A DNA stretch of 14,068 nucleotides, taken from the NCBI GenBank assembly GCA_943704415.1, contig CALSCO010001106.1:1-14068 (forward strand). The letters run 5' to 3'. Both the position numbers and the translations under genes were made by a program. A model generated the notes under the pieces. It was not told the DNA's origin. It ran no database searches and worked only from the letters and a program-made list of their open reading frames with translations. Below, one piece after another: positions 1 through 10,709 of this stretch (the first letter of the stretch is position 1; each line of letters begins with the position of its first letter). Source of the stretch: Parvularia atlantis (Eukaryota; Opisthokonta; Rotosphaerida).

Positions 1-37
1 CCTGGCTTATCTCAAGAACCACGGGCACTGCTCGTGA
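1..37 (+). CDS. Possible 3' end of an upstream gene (partial, weak)
   Basis: Frame 2 is open from the window edge and reads LAYLKNHGHCS before a TGA at 35-37. It is too short to recognise. It is listed only because the following 490 bases look non-coding, which would fit the end of a gene entering from the left. It could equally be chance. Confidence 0.2.
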   Translation, partial: LAYLKNHGHCS

Positions 38-336
38 TGCGGGGGGAACCCCCCTGAGGCTGCCTCGGGCCCGGAGAAAGGTGCCACCAAGGACGACTCG
101 GCTCCACAGTGACACAAGGAGTTCAGTTTAGGTTTAAATAGGCACTTTTGTAAGCGGCGTTGAGTTCATGTCGCCTTCCTGTGCGTGCGGTGCGGGACGC
201 GCTCGCTGTTGCGCGGAGCGGTACGCAGCGGGTGTGCGCGCGGCTGGAGGGGCGTTGAACTGAACTGAACGGCGGCGCGGGATGCGCGCAGGCGAGGCGG
301 TCTTGGCCGTGCCGATTCGCTGACTTCCGCCGATCG

Positions 337-357
337 GTCAGCGGCTGATCCGCTGAC
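337..357. repeat. Short inverted repeat, possible operator or hairpin
   Basis: The arms GTCAGCGG (337-344) and CCGCTGAC (350-357) are perfectly complementary around a 5-base centre. A further CGCTGAC copy lies about 30 bases upstream, near 318. It sits some 170-190 bases before the hydrolase start codon. A regulatory role is only inference. Confidence 0.4.
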
Positions 358-376
358 TTTTTCTCTTGCACCTTCT

Positions 377-450
377 GCCGCACGCCGCACGCCACACACC
401 GCAACGCCGCACGCTACACGCCGCACGCCGCCACGCCGCCACGCCACACA
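377..450. repeat. Imperfect C/A-rich tandem repeat (CGCCGCACGC-like)
   Basis: Units resembling CGCCGCACGC and CGCCACGC recur with small changes and then grade into a CT/CA-rich tract to about 480. The strand is nearly free of G outside the unit core. It looks like slippage-derived low-complexity DNA in a promoter or 5' UTR rather than coding sequence. Confidence 0.5.
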
Positions 451-529
451 GCGCTCTCTCGCTCTCACTCACACACCACTCTGCGCGTGACTTTGCGACA
501 GTCAAGGCGGCTGACACTGCGCCGTGCGG

Positions 530-1477
530 ATGCTCGCCGCCCTCGCCCTCGCCCGCCGCAGCCCGCTCGCCGCGCACGCGCCGCTTCGCCGCCTCCCGCA
601 CCGCGCCATGGCCAGCAAGCTGCCGTACCTCACCTTCGGCGACGAGGGCCAGCCTGCCGTGATCGTGCTGCAGGAGTGGTGGGGCGTCAACGACGAGGTC
701 AAGCACCAGGCCCAGACCGTGCAGAAGAAGGGCTACTTCACGGTCGTGCCGGACCTGTACCGCGGCAAGGTCGCGCTCGAGGTGGCCGAGGCCAAGCACC
801 TGATGGAGGAGCTCGACTTCCCCGCGGCCGTCCAGCAGATCGACGACATCGTCGCCGAGCTGCGCGCCAAGAACCCGCAGCGCAAGGCGCGCTCACCCGC
901 TTCGCGCCGCGCCGTCCCACGCTCGCTGACCCGGCGCGCACTCCAGGTCGCCATCATGGGCTTCTGCATGGGCGGCGCCCTGTCGCTGGCTGCGGCCGCC
1001 AAGTGCCAGAACCGCCTGGACGCGGTGCGCGCGCGCGCGGAGGGCACGGGCCAGTGCGCGCTGAGCTGACGTGCGCCCCGCTGCTCCTCCCAGGCCGTGC
1101 CGTTCTACGGCATCCCGCCGCCGCAGCTCGCCGACCTCTCGACCGTCAAGTGCCCGATCCAGGGCCACTACGGCGCGCTCGACAACTTCATCCCGCTCGA
1201 CAAGGTTGAGCAGCTCGAGGCCAGCCTCAAGGCGAGCGGCGTGCACTACGAGCTGTTCCGGTGGCGTGGGCGGCCGCGCTCTGTTGCGGCGCCCCGCTGA
1301 CCTCCGCCGCGCGCGTTCGCCCGACCCAGCTACGACGGCCAGGGCCACGCCTTCCTCAACGAGCTCGAGTGGTCGGACGAGGCGCGCGTCAAGATCGGCC
1401 AGCCGCCGCGCGACCAGAAGGCGATCGACCTGGCCTGGAGCCGCGTCACCGAGTTCCTGCAGCGCTACCTGCACTGA
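530..1477 (+). CDS. Dienelactone hydrolase-family protein
   Basis: This is an alpha/beta hydrolase of the dienelactone hydrolase (carboxymethylenebutenolidase) family, which opens lactone or ester rings. The true substrate cannot be read from sequence. Exons are 530-886, 947-1024, 1094-1260 and 1330-1477, giving about 249 aa, close to the usual family size. The nucleophile Cys lies in GFCMGG, the acid Asp in GALDNFIP and the His in GQGHAF, so the Cys-Asp-His triad is complete once introns are removed. The first 26 residues (MLAALALARRSPL...) are rich in Arg, Ala and Leu without acids, like a mitochondrial leader. A second ATG at 608 (MASKLPYL) sits in a strong GCCATGG context and would give a cytosolic form. 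Intron 1 (887-946) begins with GC instead of GT. The other two are GT-AG. Confidence 0.9.
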
Positions 1478-1622
1478 TCGCGCGAGCGGTGCCCTGTGAG
1501 CGCACGCCCTTGCGCCCTCACAACCCGCGGCTGCGCGCACAATGGAGACGGAATGCTGGTGACAAAAACAACGACAAAGCACAGAGGACGGTCGGGGAAA
1601 GGCGCAGACAGGACGCAGGACA
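1478..1622. other. Convergent intergenic spacer
   Basis: These 145 bases separate the stop codons of the hydrolase gene (+) and the coiled-coil gene (-), so they must carry both 3' ends. No AATAAA or TGTAA signal is seen on either strand. An A-rich patch lies at about 1540-1580. Confidence 0.5.
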
Positions 1623-3275
1623 TCATTGGCTCTTGGCCGCAAACTTGAGCATCTTCTCGCTGGTGTGCGGCACAAGCGTCAGCTGGGCTCATGCACCGGG
1701 CGCCGGCCCGCGCGCGCGCACCGGAACGACAGGCGCGCGCCGTCCGTCGAGTTGACCTTCTTCTTGAGCGTCTCGGCGCTGCTGGCGAGCGAGTTGATGT
1801 CCTGCGTCGCCGGCGGCGTGCGAGGGGTCAGCACGGCGCACGAGCGAACGCGGGCACGCGCGCCTTGATCCAGTCGCGGTTGTCGGCCGCGGACGTGTTG
1901 AGGTCGCTCGTGAGCGCCTCGGCGACCTTCTCGCGCGCCTCAAGGTGCTGGTGTGCGGCGCCGGCGGTGAGATGCGTTTCAGCGCGGCCGTGCGCCCTAA
2001 ACCTTCTGCTCGGCCTCGCGCTGCTTCTCGCGCTCCATGCGCAACCGCTCCTCGCGCTTGCGGCGGCGCTCCTCGGCCGTGGCGCTGCTTGGCGCCGTGA
2101 GCGGGCTGCGCAAGAAGGCGGGGCACGCACGGGTCGTCGTGGCTCACGGGCGTGAAGCCCTTGCGGGGCGTGGGCAGGTCGTCGATCCGCTTGGCCGTGC
2201 GCGCCATGCCTGCGAGCCTGCTCAGCGCACGCGGGGCGCGCCGCGCGGGGGGGGGGGGGGGGGGGGCGAGCGCATCGCCGGCACGCACGCAGCTTGCTCT
2301 GCTCGGCCTTGCGACGGTCCTCCTCGTCCTGGCGCTGGCGCTCGATCTCCATCAGCCGGCGCGCCTCCTCCATCGCCTTCTTCTGCTCCTCCCACCGGGC
2401 CTTCTGCTCCTGCACGCCGTACGTCGCCGCGTGCTGTGAGCCTGCGGGCGATGGCCGGGCTCGGCAGCCGCGCACCGCCTCGATGCGCTGCCGCTCGGCG
2501 ATCTGCTCCTCCAGCAGGCGCTTGGCGTCGTCCTCGAGCTGCTTGCGGCGCGCGCGCTCCTGCTCTGCACCGCCGTCAGCAGTGCGGTGCGGTGCGGCAG
2601 GCGGCGGCAGGCGGCAGGCGGCGCGCACCGAGCACTTCGCGCATCTCGCCAATGCTCTTCGCGACCTCGCCGTTGCTCGACGACAGCACCGTCACGGTCG
2701 ACAGCGCGGCCGCCTGCGCCGGGAGGGCCGGGGCCATCAGCGGGCGCGAGACCGCGGACCACACCCGCGCGCACGCACCACCTCGGCCGCGGCCGCCGCC
2801 TCGGCCTCGGCCTTGCGCTTGACTGCGGCCGCGCGCACGTTTCAGCGTCGTCGGACCCGAGCGCACGCGGTCGCACACGCACCCTCCATCTGCGCCTCCT
2901 CCTCCTCCTTCTTCTTGCGGTTGTCCATGGCCTCGTCGAGGATGCGGTTCATCTCCTCGATGTCGTCGTTGATCGTTGCGACGGTGCTGCGGTTCTTGTC
3001 GACCTGCGTCCGCGCCGTCAGGCCCGCCGCCGCCGCACACGCGCGCCTCCATGCACGCGCCTTCTCCATCATCTTCTTGATCCACTCGTCCTGCTCGCGC
3101 CGCTTCTGCTCGATCTCGTCCAGCATCTCCTCCTTCTTCATCATGCGCTTGCTCATCTGGCGCGCGGCGTCGCAGGCACGTTTCAGCCTGCGTCCACCCG
3201 CGACGGGCCGCGCACCCGGCGCTCGAGCGGCGACGTGCTCGCCGCGCCGGCCTCGACCGTGTCTGCGCTGGGCAT
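1623..3275 (-). CDS. Coiled-coil protein of unknown function, 12 exons
   Basis: I do not recognise the family. Exons (reverse strand): 3275-3216, 3156-3061, 3003-2883, 2822-2779, 2713-2629, 2564-2476, 2409-2289, 2209-2131, 2084-2003, 1947-1864, 1801-1722 and 1659-1623, giving about 325 aa. After a short polar N-terminus, most of the chain is charged Glu/Lys/Arg/Gln-rich helix typical of coiled coil (for example MSKRMMKKEEMLDEIEQKRR and RRLMEIERQRQDEEDRR). A short non-helical stretch, DDLPTPRKGFTPVSHDDP, sits near residue 220. There is no signal peptide, membrane span or enzyme motif. Two introns (3060-3004 and 1863-1802) start with GC. The acceptor of exon 9 is a tandem AAGCAG, so one residue may be optional. 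The reading frame stays open upstream of the chosen ATG, so the start is less certain than the rest. A structural or cytoskeletal role is possible but unproven. Confidence 0.75.
2247..2266. repeat. G(20) homopolymer inside an intron
   Basis: Twenty consecutive G residues on the plus strand (poly-C in the transcript) lie inside the 2288-2210 intron of the coiled-coil gene. The run is about 22-41 bases from the donor and makes this one of the longest introns in the window (79 nt). The exact length may be a sequencing or assembly estimate. Confidence 0.9.
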
Positions 3276-3569
3276 TGCGCTCGCTATGGGGCCTTGCTGC
3301 TGCGGCGTGGGACGGAGGATCGCGAACCTGCCAGTGTCAGCGGCGCGTTGAGCTGTCCGCGCCCGATAACGCGCGCACGCGGGCGAGAGCGACAGCGCAT
3401 GAGGGCAGCACGCGCGCGCACGCGAGAGGGGCAACACGGTGCGTGCGAGGGGCGGAGGACGGCGAGCCAGCGTTGACAACACCGCGGCACACGACCAACA
3501 CGTTTTTCGATCGTACATACTAACGAGACACTATTTGGCCATTCAACACTGCGACTGCTGCGTACCCCG
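3276..3569. promoter_or_regulatory. Divergent promoter region between the coiled-coil gene and the APIP-type gene
   Basis: The two genes start on opposite strands 294 bases apart, so both promoters should lie here. The segment at about 3490-3550 is clearly less GC-rich than the rest of the window, as expected near a promoter. No TATA box or other named element is convincing. Confidence 0.4.
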
Positions 3570-4254
3570 ATGCAGAGCGAGGAACAGGACGAGGCGGCAC
3601 CGCACCCAGCCGAGCTCATCGTCGAGCTGTGCCGGCAGTTCTATGACCTGGGCTGGGTGACGGGCACGGGCGGCGGCATTTCGATCCGCGGGCGCCGCGG
3701 CATCTACATCGCGCCGTCGGGCGTGCAGAAGGAGCGGATGCAGCGCGACGACATATTCCTGTGCGACGACCACGGGCGCGACCTGTTTGTGCCGCAGAAG
3801 CCCGGCCTCAAGAAGAGCCAGTGCACGCCGCTCTTCTTCAACGCGTACGACCTGCGCAAGGCCGGTGTGCGCCCGCCGCCGCCGCTGCCGCCGCCGATGC
3901 CGCCGGCGCTGACCCGATACGCGCCAGGCGCGGTCATCCACACGCACTCGCAGCACGCCGTCATGGCCACGCTCATGTGCGACAAGGACTTCCGCATCAC
4001 GCACCAGGAGATGATCAAGGCGCGCGGCCGGCGCGCGCAGTGCAGAGCCCGTGCCTGACCGCCGGCGCGCGCAGGGCATCCGCGCGTCGCCCACGAGCTG
4101 GCTCAAGTACTACGACGAGCTCATCGTGCCCATCATCGAAAACACGCCCGAGGAGCGCGACCTGAAGGACCGCATGGCGCAGGTGCGCGCTCGCGCGCCC
4201 TTGCTGAAGGCCCACTCACCTGTACGCAGGCGATGACCGAGTACCCGAACGCGT

Positions 4255-4296
<42 letters not shown>

Positions 4297-4557
4297 ACAC
4301 GTGGCAGGAGGCCAAGACGATGTGCGAGTGCTTCGACTACCTGTTTGAGATCGCGGTCAAGATGAAGCAGGTGCGCGTGCGCATGCCTGCAGGCCGCGCG
4401 TCTCATGCTTGCGCGCGCGCCGCAGATGAGCGTACACCCGAACGCCGTGCCGGAGACGTCGGCCTACGTGCGGCGCGACGACTGCGCGCGCGTGTGCGCC
4501 CACAGCGGCGACCCGCAGCACACACACAGCCACGACCGGTCGTACACGCCGCTCTGA
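3570..4557 (+). CDS. Methylthioribulose-1-phosphate dehydratase (APIP/MtnB)
   Basis: This class II aldolase-fold enzyme dehydrates methylthioribulose 1-phosphate in the cytosolic methionine salvage pathway. Exons 3570-3864, 3928-4019, 4075-4182, 4230-4370 and 4426-4557 give about 255 aa, near the usual length of eukaryotic APIP. Family hallmarks read through cleanly: [41 protein letters not shown], the zinc ligands in [12 protein letters not shown], the catalytic Glu in [26 protein letters not shown], and the third zinc His in [10 protein letters not shown]. Intron 2 (4020-4074) is GC-AG, and its removal restores HQEMIK-GIR. The C-terminus adds about 43 residues after the conserved core with several His ([15 protein letters not shown]), which I do not associate with the family. 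Assignment is very secure. Confidence 0.95.
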
Positions 4558-4577
4558 TGGTGGCAATACAAAGCAGT

Positions 4578-4690
4578 TTAGTGCTGCGTGGGCCGCGGAG
4601 GCGGGATGAACGGCGGGGGCCGTGGTGCCGGCGCATGCTGCTGCTGCTGCTGCTGCAGTTGACCGGTGTTGTAAGCCGCCCACGCTGCCG

Positions 4691-4731
<41 letters not shown>

Positions 4732-6433
4732 CTCGCGTTGTACGCCGCCCACGCTGCCGCCTGTTGCTGCTGTTGTTGGCTTGCATGGTACGCCGCCCAC
4801 GCCGCCTGCTGCCCCTGCTGCGCCGCCGGCGGCTGGCTCGCGTTGTAGGCTGCCCACGCCGCGTGCAACTCCTGCTGTGCCGCCATGTACGCGTGGTACT
4901 GCTGCCAGTACGCCGCCACCGCCGCCTCGTCGGGCGCAGCAGGTGCCGGTGCGGGCGCTGGCGGTGGTGTCCGTGCGCGCTCGGGCTCCGGCTCTGGCTC
5001 AGGCGGCGGCGGCGGCGGCGGTGAGGGTGCGGGCAGCTCTTTCAGCTCCTTCTCCATGTCCTCCAGGAACGACTCGGCCTTGGCCTGCACCTCGGCCATC
5101 TGCGACGGCGCGGCGCACGGTCAGCCAGCAGCGAGCGGGCAGTGGGCCTGTGCGCTCACACACCTTGGCCGGATTGGACGCGTCGAGCCGATGCGCCAGC
5201 AGCTGCTTCTTCTTAGCCGCCTCGAGCCGCGCGGCCAGCTTCGACGTCGTCTTGGCCTTCTCGGTCTTCTGCTGCTGCGCCACTGTCTGCGGCCCTCGTC
5301 AGTACCGCTGTACTGCTGCCAATGCTGCCGCAGCGTGCCTGGTTGCGCAGCTCCTTCAGCTCGCGCAGCTGCCGCGCGCGCTCGTCCTCGTCGCGCGAAA
5401 ACTGGAAAAAGCCCACGCCCTTGTTGCGGATCTCTGAGCACACACAAGCGCGCGAGTGCACGTCAGCAGCGCGCGGCCGGGTCGTCCGCGTTGCGCGTGC
5501 CTTCGGCGGCGTCGTAGTGCTCCACCAGCGTGCGTTTGCGCTTGGGCCTGCTGTCGTCATCGTCGCCGTCCCTGTCGTCGCCGCTGCCCGCACTCTGCAG
5601 CGCGATTTGCTCAACAACTCGCGAGGCCAGCCGCGAGCACGCCCCGCGCACCGACGAGGCGCGCACAAAGCCCGTCGCGCGCGCGTACGCCTCACGCGCC
5701 TGCTCCTCCTCGCGCCGGCGCTGCATCTCCCTGCGCACGGTGTCAGGTGCCGCACGGGGGGGTCGCACGAGCGGCGCACTTAATCTCGGGCGGGATCTCG
5801 CTGCGCCGACACGTGCGCGTGCGCCCAAACTCGTCCTCGTACTCGACCCACGGGTCCTCCAGCTCGACGTCTGCTGCGGCCGCATCCGAGGCCCCCGCCG
5901 GCGCGCCCGCGCCCTGCTCCATGCGCTTGCGCTGGAAGTCGACGAGCGAATTCTCCTCGATGTCGGCCGTGAGCGCTGCCACCGCCGCCGCGCTTCAGCC
6001 GCATCCCGCGCACTGCCGCGCAACGCCGAGCACACACCGACTTCGCCGCGCTGCAGCCGCTCGTACAGCCGCGCGCCCTTCTCGAGCGTCTCGATGCTCT
6101 GCTCCCACGTCTTGTTGGCCTGCCGGTGCGCCTCCTCGTCCTGCGACATGCGTCAGCCCGCAGCAGCCAGCGCGGCACAAGCAGGCGGCGGGCAGGACGC
6201 ACCCGCGCCGCGCGCTGGCTCACGCCCGCGTTCTGGCTCGCCCACACGCTGCTCTTGCGCGGCACGGCGCGCTGCCCGGCCGCCTTCTCGCGCCGGAACT
6301 CCTCGTTCTTGCGCGAGAGCTCGGCCTTGAGGTCGACGACCTGGGCGGCGGCGGCGCGGCGCGGGGCGCGGGGCGTGGCGCAGTCGTGAGCCGCGCGAGC
6401 ACCTGTCACGCTAGCCGCACGCACGGAGGCCAT
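4578..6433 (-). CDS. CCDC174: CCDC174 homologue with WAAY/polyQ tail
   Basis: CCDC174 is a nuclear coiled-coil protein reported in animals to associate with the exon junction factor EIF4A3, suggesting a role in RNA processing. Exons: 6433-6410, 6340-6203, 6140-6038, 5975-5780, 5730 to about 5475, 5431-5339, 5286-5164 and 5099-4578, giving about 484 aa. Family segments appear in order: [83 protein letters not shown] and [20 protein letters not shown]. An Arg/Lys-rich PKRKR stretch could be a nuclear signal. The last exon carries an acidic-Pro linker and tandem AAWAAY-polyQ units not typical of the animal protein. The intron at 5338-5287 is GC-AG (CAG before GCACGC). The donor ending exon 5 is unresolved: no in-frame GT exists and a GC donor near 5474 fits best. 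An in-frame ATG at 6448 would add five residues. Confidence 0.88.
4638..4870. repeat. Coding CTG/CAG microsatellite and degenerate 40-50 bp tandem unit
   Basis: Six CTG triplets (4638-4655) and thirteen (4692-4730) encode polyGln on the reverse strand. They separate repeated units coding [10 protein letters not shown] or [10 protein letters not shown]. Gln is encoded almost only by CAG within the longest tract, which favours slippage. The units differ by point changes, so the duplication is not brand new. Confidence 0.9.
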
Positions 6434-9151
<2,718 letters not shown>

Positions 9152-9232
9152 CTAGCCTGAGCAGAACTAAGACGCAACGCAAACGAAACACGCCAGCGCG
9201 CTCACTGGCACAATTGCCGCTGCGCCGGCCCA
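9152..9232. other. Convergent intergenic spacer
   Basis: These 81 bases lie between the stop codons of the macrodomain-sirtuin gene (+) and the Cys/His-cluster gene (-). The first 40 bases are A-rich (CTAAGACGCAACGCAAACGA). No standard polyadenylation hexamer is visible. Confidence 0.5.
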
Positions 9233-10569
9233 TCACCTGGCGTAGCGCCGCGCCTCGTCTGAGACCTCGGTCATCTCGGCGAACGTGGTCGCGTGCAGCG
9301 TCGCGCGCTCCTTCTTGAGCTCCTCCAGCTGCGGCCGCGTGGCGCGTGCGTGGGCACAAGGGCCAAACACGGCACAGGCCAAACGCACGCACCCGCCGCT
9401 CGCGCTGCTTGATCTCCTCCTGCACGTCGCGGATGGCCGAGTCGTCCGAGGCGCCCTGCACGTAGCGCAGCACGTCCGAGTCGGCGCACACATTCGCACA
9501 CAGCTGCCGGCCGGGCACGCACTGCCGCCTTGGGCGTCTTGCCATTGAGCGACTTATTCAGCTGCTCCTTCCACTTGGCGATCTCGGCGACCTCGTCCAT
9601 GATCTGCTTGTTGGCAGAGTCGATGCGCGCGACCTGCGCAGCCCCCGCGCGCACGCTCTGATCACACCGCCGGCAGGCGTGCGGCGCCGCACGCGCACCT
9701 TGTCCCGCAGCGAGTCCTCGATGTTGTCGACCACCTCGAACACGGACGCGTCCTGGTGGCTCTCGCACGTCTGCTGTTGCTGCGCCGGCGGCCCGTGCGG
9801 ACGCGCGCAGGTCGGCAAACGGGCGTGGGTGCGCGCGAGGCGGGCCGGCGCTGCGCACCAGGTCGAGCTTCTCGTTGCAGGTCATGTGCACGGCGCACGT
9901 GCATCGCTGGCACATGCAGTACGGCCGCTCGACGACCATCTGCTTGCACAGCTCGCAGACCGTGCCGATGACCGGGTCGATCGAGACCATGAGGTACGCG
10001 TGGTGCCGCTGCAGCAGCTGCCGTGCCGCATCCGAGTTAGGCGGCACGCGGCGTGGACGGCGTGCGCGCGCGAACCAGCGCCGTGCTCGAGCGCGTGTGC
10101 CGCGGCGTCACGCGCATGCGCACGATCGGCGCGCCACCCGCCTCGTCCGCACGCGACGACACCGTCGAGACCTGCGACTGCGTACGCCCCGACACGGCCG
10201 GCCGTCTGCGCCGACCGAGCCCGCGTTAGAAACAGCCCGTCGCTCTGGCGTTTCACGCGCCTGCCCGCCGCGCCGCCCGCCGCGCCGGCGCCGCCCACAG
10301 CACCGCCGCTACCGCCGCCACCGAGCGACGCTGCTGGCCCCACCCCCGCGCCGCCGCGCTGTGGGCTCGCGGTCGACGGCGAGAGCGGCACGCCTGCAGT
10401 GTTTTGAGGTCGCGCGGCGCGTGACGCGCGCGCTCGCACCCTGCGTCGGTGGCAGCGACGGCTTGCGCTCGGCCGCGATAGGCGCAGCGGGGGCGACCGG
10501 CGGCGGCGGCAGCGAGCGCAGGTTGAGCTTGGCGCCTGCCGGCTTGACGTCTGGAGACGGCTCTGCCAT
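9233..10569 (-). CDS. Cys/His-cluster (zinc-finger-like) and coiled-coil protein, function unknown
   Basis: I do not recognise the family. Proposed exons: 10569-10440, 10393-10257, 10177-10076, 10017-9859, 9779-9699, 9633-9523, 9455-9393 and 9328-9233, about 292 aa. The N-terminal ~120 residues are disordered and rich in Pro, Gly, Ala and Ser (for example LNLRSLPPPPVAPAAP). Next comes a compact Cys/His cluster, CELCKQMVVERPYCMCQRC continuing TCAVHMTC (C-x2-C, C-x-C-x2-C-x-C, H-x3-C), which probably binds zinc and recalls C1/PHD-like folds. The C-terminal half is helical coiled coil (DEVAEIAKWKEQLNKSL, VQEEIKQRERRLEELKKERA). The exon 2 to 3 junction is the least certain: acceptors at 10177 or 10171 both keep frame, and a branch-like TTCTAACGC lies far upstream. 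Exons 3-8 join in frame with consensus sites. An in-frame upstream ATG at about 10614 could extend the N-terminus. Confidence 0.65.
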
Positions 10570-10709
10570 CGGTACGTACGGACCTGGGCCTATCAGTTGT
10601 GAAACAACTTGCTTTGGAAGCATATATACACCGTACGCAAGATGCCATTCCTCCACGGGAAAGGACGGCGCACTCGTCACAAAGTTGCGACAAGGGCGCA
10701 CAAACAGCG
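10570..10709. other. Spacer between two tandem minus-strand genes
   Basis: These 140 bases hold the 3' end of the acyl-CoA oxidase gene and the promoter of the Cys/His-cluster gene. The middle (about 10600-10640) is locally AT-richer and includes GCATATATACACC, which on either strand resembles a TATA box. On the minus strand it would lie about 50 bases upstream of the chosen ATG at 10569, a plausible promoter position. Confidence 0.45.
10616..10634 (-). promoter_or_regulatory. Possible TATA box
   Basis: A TATATA core sits in the only AT-rich patch of the spacer upstream of the Cys/His-cluster gene, about 55 bases before its proposed ATG. If real, it argues against the longer N-terminus starting near 10614, because transcription would begin downstream of that ATG. 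Assignment rests on position and composition only. Confidence 0.35.

Larger units (their letters stand above)
38..529. other. Intergenic region upstream of the dienelactone hydrolase gene
   Basis: I see no supportable gene here. The stretch holds an AT-richer patch around 123-155, a perfect 8-bp inverted repeat at 337-357 and a C/A-rich imperfect tandem array at about 377-450. It then runs into the hydrolase start at 530. It presumably carries that gene's promoter and 5' UTR, but no canonical element could be identified. Confidence 0.5.

Noticed and set aside
1025-1040. GC/CG-alternating tracts as Z-DNA or regulatory sites
   Set aside because: GCGCGC runs occur at most intron donors in the window and are explained by donor consensus plus base composition.
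893-1675. Minus-strand open frame of 260 codons over the hydrolase
   Set aside because: It is antisense to a gene with an intact Cys-Asp-His triad, has no recognisable motif and is explained by GC bias.
2294-3523. Long plus-strand open frame (409 codons) over the coiled-coil gene
   Set aside because: It is antisense to a conserved-looking helical protein, has Arg/Ser/Ala-rich shadow composition and crosses that gene's introns without a change in character. High GC content suppresses stop codons.
9459-9510. Extra coding sequence reading CADSDVLRYVQ before GASDDSAIRD in the Cys/His-cluster gene
   Set aside because: It reads like protein, but including it would need an intron of only 19-25 nt. 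A 67-nt intron with consensus donor, branch-like CCGACTC and CAG acceptor keeps frame.
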